Assembly (NCBI GenBank): GCA_026415275.1
Contig: JAOAHK010000029.1
Coordinates: 3,150 to 13,264 of the forward strand
Direction of reading: 5' to 3'
Length of the DNA: 10,115 nt
DNA from: Anaerolineales bacterium
GTDB lineage: Bacteria; Chloroflexota; Anaerolineae; Anaerolineales; UBA4823
Part shown: piece after piece, positions 6,554 to 10,115 of the stretch
Position numbering within the stretch: the stretch's first letter is position 1
Layout of the letters: every line of letters starts with the position of its first letter
Notes under the pieces: generated by a model
Databases searched by the model: none
Told to the model about the DNA's origin: nothing
What the model saw: only the letters and a program-made list of their open reading frames with translations
Made by a program: the position numbers and the translations under genes

Positions 6554-7615
6554 CTAGGTCACGTAAATTGGATTGGAGAAGATCCAGCCACGGCGTTTGC
6601 CTAGAAAGCGGAGATAGACCTCGACGCGATACACCCCTCGTTCACTTGCCAGGTACGTACACAAATCCCGCTTATACCATTTCTTCACTGGGTTGCCGTC
6701 CTTGAGCAAAACGCATTCGGTGGGGAAAGGCAAGCGGATCTTAAAGGTCACACCGCCTTCAACAGAGATAGCCTCGCCCATGCCTGCTTCACGGTCTTTG
6801 CCGATCGCACGAAAGCGAAAACCACGCGTCGAAGCGGGCAGATCATAGCCGATAAATGCTCGCCCAGCGGCAAGGGCGGAATAGATTGCCAGACGGTCGT
6901 TGGCAAATTCACCGCTTAAGGGCTGATGAAGCAAAAGATGGGTGTTTATGCAGCGAAAATGAAATTCAAAGGGAAAGATCGTCTTGCGCAGGGGCCCGAT
7001 GCGGATCGGCAAGGCATGCGCGTCCGAGCCGCCAATTGCCACGACAGGTTTGCCTCGCCACAGCAAGCTATCCCAACGCCTTAGGGCTTCAGGAAATGGG
7101 CCTTCGGCGATCAACACTGGAAAAAAACCATAAAAGAGTGCGTGAAACAGGCTCTTGAGATGTCCTTTGAACTCCGAAAAACCATTCCACAGCTCAATGC
7201 CAGTGAAATCGTGCACCTCCCAGTCCACCCAGGAGATGTCGTTTTGGCGCACAGCAGGCGCAGCAGGGTCAATGGGGTGCGCTAGAAAGGTCAAGCCACC
7301 AGCTTGCCGGGCGGCATCAATCAGACGTTGCGGTTCAGAGGCGTATTGGGCAAGTTCCTGATTAGCTCCCAGCACGAGCAAGTGGTTTTTCTGCGGTTGG
7401 CGGGTTTGATCATGGATCTCCTCCCCCACCAGCAAGAGCGTGTGCCGATCCCCCTCTAGGACATAGCGTTCTATCCCCTTAACCAACACATTGTGATCGG
7501 TGACGATCACTGCATCCAAATGACTCCGGATTGCAGCTTGAGCAATCTGGGTGTGGCTGTAAAAGCCATCAGAGTAGGGGGTGTGCATGTGCAGATTGAT
7601 CACTGCTTCGTGCAT
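6554..7615 (-). CDS. PHP-domain metal-dependent phosphoesterase
   Basis: This 353-residue protein has a PHP (polymerase and histidinol phosphatase) fold that binds metals and hydrolyses phosphoesters. The family's metal ligands are visible in order: His9 and His11 in NLHMHTPYSDG with Asp16, Asp40-His41 in VIVTDHN, Glu65 in VGEEIH, His78 in KNHLLVLG, His113 in FLAHP, and Asp198/His200 in GGSDAHA. The PHP part covers about residues 4-235. The remaining 120 residues are beta-rich and may form a separate domain that I cannot name. There is no signal peptide, so it is likely cytoplasmic. Substrate is unknown; relatives act on nucleotides, histidinol phosphate or small phosphodiesters. The ATG at 7615 has AAGG about 6 nt upstream. 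The gene is monocistronic as far as visible, divergent from the GGDEF gene, with TATAAT at 7649-7654. Confidence 0.88.
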   Translation of the reverse strand: MHEAVINLHMHTPYSDGFYSHTQIAQAAIRSHLDAVIVTDHNVLVKGIERYVLEGDRHTLLLVGEEIHDQTRQPQKNHLLVLGANQELAQYASEPQRLIDAARQAGGLTFLAHPIDPAAPAVRQNDISWVDWEVHDFTGIELWNGFSEFKGHLKSLFHALFYGFFPVLIAEGPFPEALRRWDSLLWRGKPVVAIGGSDAHALPIRIGPLRKTIFPFEFHFRCINTHLLLHQPLSGEFANDRLAIYSALAAGRAFIGYDLPASTRGFRFRAIGKDREAGMGEAISVEGGVTFKIRLPFPTECVLLKDGNPVKKWYKRDLCTYLASERGVYRVEVYLRFLGKRRGWIFSNPIYVT

Positions 7616-7648
7616 GGGCTGCCTTCATTGACTGTTTTGTTCGGTGAA

Positions 7649-7654
7649 ATTATA
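7649..7654 (-). promoter_or_regulatory. Candidate -10 box for the PHP-domain gene
   Basis: The minus strand reads TATAAT at 7654-7649, a perfect -10 hexamer, placed to start transcription near 7642 with a leader of about 27 nt to the ATG at 7615. The hexamer at -35 spacing (GAAAGA) is a poor match, so strength or activator need cannot be judged. Confidence 0.4.
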
Positions 7655-7848
7655 TCCGATAAAGCACGCACTCTTTCTGAAAACCGCTTTGCCCCGAAGG
7701 TTCCATATAGCTCTAAACTTCACACCCCAAATACAGGCTAAACCCTTTTGAGAAGACGCTTTATATTGTGCCAATCTTTAGCCTACGCTAGTCCGTTTTC
7801 ACAATTTCAATTCAAGATAGGGTTCTCAGCCGTAAAATCAAGAGAGTG

Positions 7849-7878
7849 CGCAGAGAGTCAAGTCGACTTCTCTCTGCG
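7849..7878. promoter_or_regulatory. Dyad symmetric element upstream of the GGDEF gene
   Basis: Arms CGCAGAGAG (7849-7857) and CTCTCTGCG (7870-7878) are perfect inverted repeats. Between them lie a 2-nt TC and the perfect palindrome AAGTCGACTT (7860-7869). The element could bind a dimeric regulator or fold into a long hairpin with a 2-nt bulge. It sits 55 nt before the -10 box of the GGDEF gene and about 195 nt before that of the PHP gene. No U-tract follows on either strand. Confidence 0.4.
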
Positions 7879-7933
7879 TGCCTTGTGCTCCCTGCAACAT
7901 GTTCATCGGCCAAATACTCTGCTGAACTGACGG

Positions 7934-7939
7934 TATAAT
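7934..7939 (+). promoter_or_regulatory. -10 box immediately before the GGDEF start codon (leaderless promoter)
   Basis: A perfect TATAAT ends 6 nt before the ATG at 7946. With the normal 6-8 nt from the -10 to the transcript start, the mRNA would begin at or within a base or two of the A of ATG. No Shine-Dalgarno sequence is present upstream. The hexamer at -35 spacing (7911-7916, CAAATA) is weak. Leaderless transcription is an inference from this spacing. Confidence 0.5.
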
Positions 7940-7945
7940 ACGGAT

Positions 7946-8464
7946 ATGGGAACAGACCCAATTTCGCATTCTTCTTCTGACCCAATCGATTGGAGCGGCG
8001 CTTTAAGCCGCCGTGCTTTCTTAAGTGAAGCGGTGAATGAGTTCCGCAAGTTTCAACGCTACGGTCGCCCGTTTGCCTTCTTGGTTATCGATATCGACCA
8101 ATGGCAAACCTTCAACGAGCGCACCTCATCAGACACCGCCGGAGAGGTGTTGAAGCAACTCATCATAGCGTTAACTCAAATGTTACGTGAACATGACCGG
8201 ATCGGTCGGCTTGGCAGTGATGAGTTTGGGGTTCTTTTGTTGGAAACCGACCGCCAAGCTGCTCACCGCACTGCAGAGCGAATCCGCCAAGAATGCGCCG
8301 ACTTAATCTTTCATGTCGGTGGGCAAAATTATTCCATTACTCTCAGCATTGGTTGCAGTTTACCCACCGCAGAGGATCGCTCGTTCGAAAAGGTGTTTTT
8401 GCGCGCCGACCAAGCTCTGCAACGTGCCAAACGGAACGGGCACAATCGGGTTGAGATCGAATAA
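7946..8464 (+). CDS. Small stand-alone GGDEF-domain protein with degenerate active site (GSDEF) and intact RxxD I-site
   Basis: This 172-residue protein is little more than one GGDEF (diguanylate cyclase) domain after about 18 unassigned residues. It has no sensor, transmembrane or receiver domain. The fold is clear: FLVIDIDQWQTFN (45-57), signature RLGSDEFGVLL (88-98), SITLSIG, and the end ADQALQRAKRNGHNRV. Metal-binding Asp49 and base-contacting Asn57 are kept. However, the usual FK is WQ (53-54), the GH of ND..GH..GD is SS (61-62), its GD is AG (65-66, losing the Asp equivalent to PleD Asp344), and GGDEF is GSDEF (90-94). REHD at 81-84, five residues before the signature, matches the RxxD inhibitory site for c-di-GMP. 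It may therefore be a weak cyclase or a c-di-GMP/GTP-binding effector. Family assignment is firm; activity is uncertain. Confidence 0.92.
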   Translation: MGTDPISHSSSDPIDWSGALSRRAFLSEAVNEFRKFQRYGRPFAFLVIDIDQWQTFNERTSSDTAGEVLKQLIIALTQMLREHDRIGRLGSDEFGVLLLETDRQAAHRTAERIRQECADLIFHVGGQNYSITLSIGCSLPTAEDRSFEKVFLRADQALQRAKRNGHNRVEIE

Positions 8465-8491
8465 AGAAAGCGGGGATGTGGAGAAAAAATC

Positions 8492-9589
8492 TTATGGGGG
8501 AAGTATTGTAAAACTGGTGTAGTGATAGGCAATCTTATCCCCGTAAATGCCCAAAGTATCGCTGCCGTTTTCGACCCGCCCGCGCGGTGAAACAGCGCGC
8601 CAAGCAAACCAACGTGCGCTGCCCTGCCCGCTATGGGCAAGATGGGTGAAGGTTGCATTAGGTAACAATTGATTGAGTAAGCTATCATACCAAGCGCGTA
8701 GAGCCGTCAAGCCTTGAATGGTGCGCGCTGCGTTGACATGCACTGCATCGGGGAGATAAAGGGCAATCACTGCATCGGGATTGTGGGTGTTCAAGGCGCT
8801 GACTAACTGTTGACTGATGTCGGCTAGCGGCGGGGCATATGTCCAAGGAAAATCACGGATGATATTCCACACTTCGGGCAGATACTTGCGCGTGTTGGAC
8901 CATTCCCAAAAATTGGCAGCGCTCAGCCCGAGGGATTGGGCAGTGGTGAGAAAGTCCAAGATTTCGGTTGGACTGGGCATCCAACTGCCTCTGCGATATG
9001 CCGAGCCGACCGGGATAATGGGTCGGAAAGGGGGAAGCGCTTGAAATTCCATCACCGAGCGGCGCAGTTGATCAGCGGGGTTGTGCGCCAGTTCCCAATA
9101 AACTTGTGGCAGGTTGTAATCACATTGCTCCAGAAAATCCTTCCACGGAACCTGAGGATGATATGTGGGGTAGCGATAGGAGCATAGGGCAATGGGCAAG
9201 GAGGGATAAGCGCTGCGCAAGCGTTTCATAAAGGTACGCGCAGCGGCGTCTTTGCCCGGCTGCTTAAATTCCCCCTCAACATCGAGCGCATACCCATCCA
9301 AATTCAGTTGTCCAATGCGTTGGATGGCTTTATCCGCTTCGCTAACTGGCTCATTCCCGTAAATGTAGTGCCAACCCCAAACAACAATCCCTTTCTGGCG
9401 CAAAGCGCTGACCAATGGGGGAACAAGGTCAATGTTATTGACAATGTTATAACTATATGCCCCATCGGCGACCTTGATCAGGATGTGGGTGAAATTAGCT
9501 TGCTGGGCTAAATTGGCAATGGCGCTTACATCGCCGTTTTCACAGGTCCAAATGCGCCAGATAAAATAGCCTTTTCCTTGGAGGGTCAT
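8492..9589 (-). CDS. GH25-like TIM-barrel protein fused to a SnoaL/NTF2-like domain
   Basis: This 365-residue protein seems to have two parts. Residues 1-250 look like a glycoside-hydrolase-type TIM barrel resembling GH25-like lysozymes: strand segments THILIKVADG, GIVVWGWHYIYG, DGYALDVEGEF (acidic pair Asp103 and Glu105 at a strand end), PIALCSYRYP, CDYNLPQVYW and AANFWEWSN. Residues about 256-363 look like a SnoaL/NTF2 cone-shaped fold: ISQQLVSALNTHNPDAVIALYLPDAVHV, LTALRAWYDSLLNQLLPNATF and a beta-rich end. There is no signal peptide, which is odd for a wall hydrolase. ATG 9589 is chosen since GGGGA (9597-9601) is 7 nt upstream; the in-frame ATG at 9595 would be only one nt from that site. 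The gene starts 41 nt after the LCP gene and probably shares its transcript. Catalysis and substrate are not established. Confidence 0.72.
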   Translation of the reverse strand: MTLQGKGYFIWRIWTCENGDVSAIANLAQQANFTHILIKVADGAYSYNIVNNIDLVPPLVSALRQKGIVVWGWHYIYGNEPVSEADKAIQRIGQLNLDGYALDVEGEFKQPGKDAAARTFMKRLRSAYPSLPIALCSYRYPTYHPQVPWKDFLEQCDYNLPQVYWELAHNPADQLRRSVMEFQALPPFRPIIPVGSAYRRGSWMPSPTEILDFLTTAQSLGLSAANFWEWSNTRKYLPEVWNIIRDFPWTYAPPLADISQQLVSALNTHNPDAVIALYLPDAVHVNAARTIQGLTALRAWYDSLLNQLLPNATFTHLAHSGQGSARWFAWRAVSPRGRVENGSDTLGIYGDKIAYHYTSFTILPP

Positions 9590-9630
9590 TGCCATATCCC
9601 CGCTTCGCCTTACTTGCCGCCGACAACTTG

Positions 9631-10115
9631 CTAGACCAACTTACGAATAGCAGTTTCGTTGGGGAGTAACACCATTGCACCACCCGGGGTAATATAGTCA
9701 TACGCCATTTCGGGAGTGATGAAGTAGTGCTTGATGCGGGAGCGATCGAGGGTGACTTGAGCGGCGATGGGCAGTAGGGCTAAGCCATCTTCAAAGGTGA
9801 GATTGGTGATTACCGCCTTTTTATATGCTTTGTAGAACTCTGGAGCACGCGTGATGGCATCAAGGCTGACAAACTTTTCAAACAGGGCAAGCAAAACTTC
9901 CTGCTGGCGGCGATTACGAGCGAAATCGTTGGAAGTCTTGCGCGAGCGCACATACCACAGTGCCATATCTGCGTCCATGTGCACTTTGCCTTTGGGGATG
10001 GTGATCCAACCTTTGCCGGGGTAACGGTCGTAAAGGGGCTGACCAACTTTGACATCCAGACCACCGAGATCATCGACAACGCGCTTGAAAGACCGAAAGT
10101 TGACCAGTGCATAGT
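9631..10115 (-). CDS. LytR-CpsA-Psr (LCP) family glycopolymer transferase, C-terminal part (5' end outside window)
   Basis: This is the last 160 residues of an LCP-family protein, which transfers lipid-linked glycopolymers such as teichoic acids, capsule or arabinogalactan onto peptidoglycan at the outer face of the membrane. The frame is open from the right edge (first full codon at 10113) to TAG at 9631-9633. It opens YALVNFRSFKRVVDDLGGLD, then QPLYDRYPGKGW, KVHMDADMALWYVRSRKTSN and DFARNRRQQEVLLAL. The conserved Arg and Asp residues of the R.R....D..R..RQQ motif, which bind the polyprenyl pyrophosphate, are all present. The final 75 residues (TFEDGLALLPIAAQV onward) are the usual LCP end. 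The membrane anchor and N-terminal half lie outside the window. The ATG at 9966-9968 is internal, not the start. Confidence 0.92.
   Translation of the reverse strand, partial: YALVNFRSFKRVVDDLGGLDVKVGQPLYDRYPGKGWITIPKGKVHMDADMALWYVRSRKTSNDFARNRRQQEVLLALFEKFVSLDAITRAPEFYKAYKKAVITNLTFEDGLALLPIAAQVTLDRSRIKHYFITPEMAYDYITPGGAMVLLPNETAIRKLV

Larger units (their letters stand above)
7616..7945. other. Divergent intergenic region between the PHP and GGDEF genes
   Basis: These 330 nt separate two divergently transcribed genes and show no convincing coding frame. They hold a TATAAT box facing each gene (7649-7654 minus, 7934-7939 plus) and a dyad at 7849-7878. The stretch 7741-7848 is AT-rich with no further recognised element. 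Confidence 0.6.

Noticed and set aside
8329..8688. 119-codon minus-strand frame spanning the convergent GGDEF / GH25-like junction
   Set aside because: It overlaps two well-supported genes on opposite strands and shows no family features.

Overview
This window is a chromosomal stretch of ordinary bacterial gene arrangement. No mobile element, CRISPR array, rRNA or tRNA is visible. The gene set suits a Chloroflexota (Anaerolineae-like) bacterium: a DUF1015 protein, an HtrA protease operonic with a two-component system, an LCP glycopolymer transferase, a secreted protein with LGI..ITQ.QAD helical repeats, and a GC-rich CCCTCTCCC hairpin repeat. That placement rests on overall resemblance only, with moderate confidence.

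Layout. On the + strand the left edge carries the 3' end of a GH13 alpha-amylase/alpha-glucosidase gene (1-389). A long perfect dyad (597-635) separates it from a convergent minus-strand DUF1015 gene (653-1978), which has its own near-consensus promoter (2060-2089). Upstream of that, all on the minus strand and transcribed right to left, lies a signalling block: a secreted repeat protein (5624-6397), an OmpR-family response regulator (4777-5475), a HAMP histidine kinase (3411-4772) and a membrane-anchored HtrA/DegP-like serine protease (2257-3414). The regulator and kinase are 4 nt apart, and the kinase and protease share an ATGA overlap, so these three form a tight operon. The secreted protein sits behind two tandem GC-rich hairpins and has its own promoter region with 11-bp phased repeats of the kind OmpR/PhoB-family regulators bind. 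The arrangement resembles Cpx/Bae envelope-stress circuits by analogy, not demonstrated homology.

Right part. A PHP-domain metallophosphoesterase gene (6554-7615, minus) and a small stand-alone GGDEF gene (7946-8464, plus) diverge from a 330-nt intergenic region with a -10 box at each end and a dyad between. The GGDEF protein has a GSDEF signature and several lost substrate residues but keeps an RxxD inhibitory-site motif; its -10 box lies 6 nt before the ATG, so its mRNA may be leaderless. Convergent to it is a minus-strand gene for a GH25-like TIM-barrel protein fused to a SnoaL/NTF2-like domain (8492-9589). It lies just downstream of an LCP (LytR-CpsA-Psr) gene whose 5' end runs off the right edge (9631-10115); these two probably form a cell-envelope operon.

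Nothing here is clearly a new defence or mobile system. The points most worth a second look are the regulator-kinase-protease-repeat protein module, the degenerate possibly leaderless GGDEF gene, and the LCP-linked GH25-like/SnoaL fusion.
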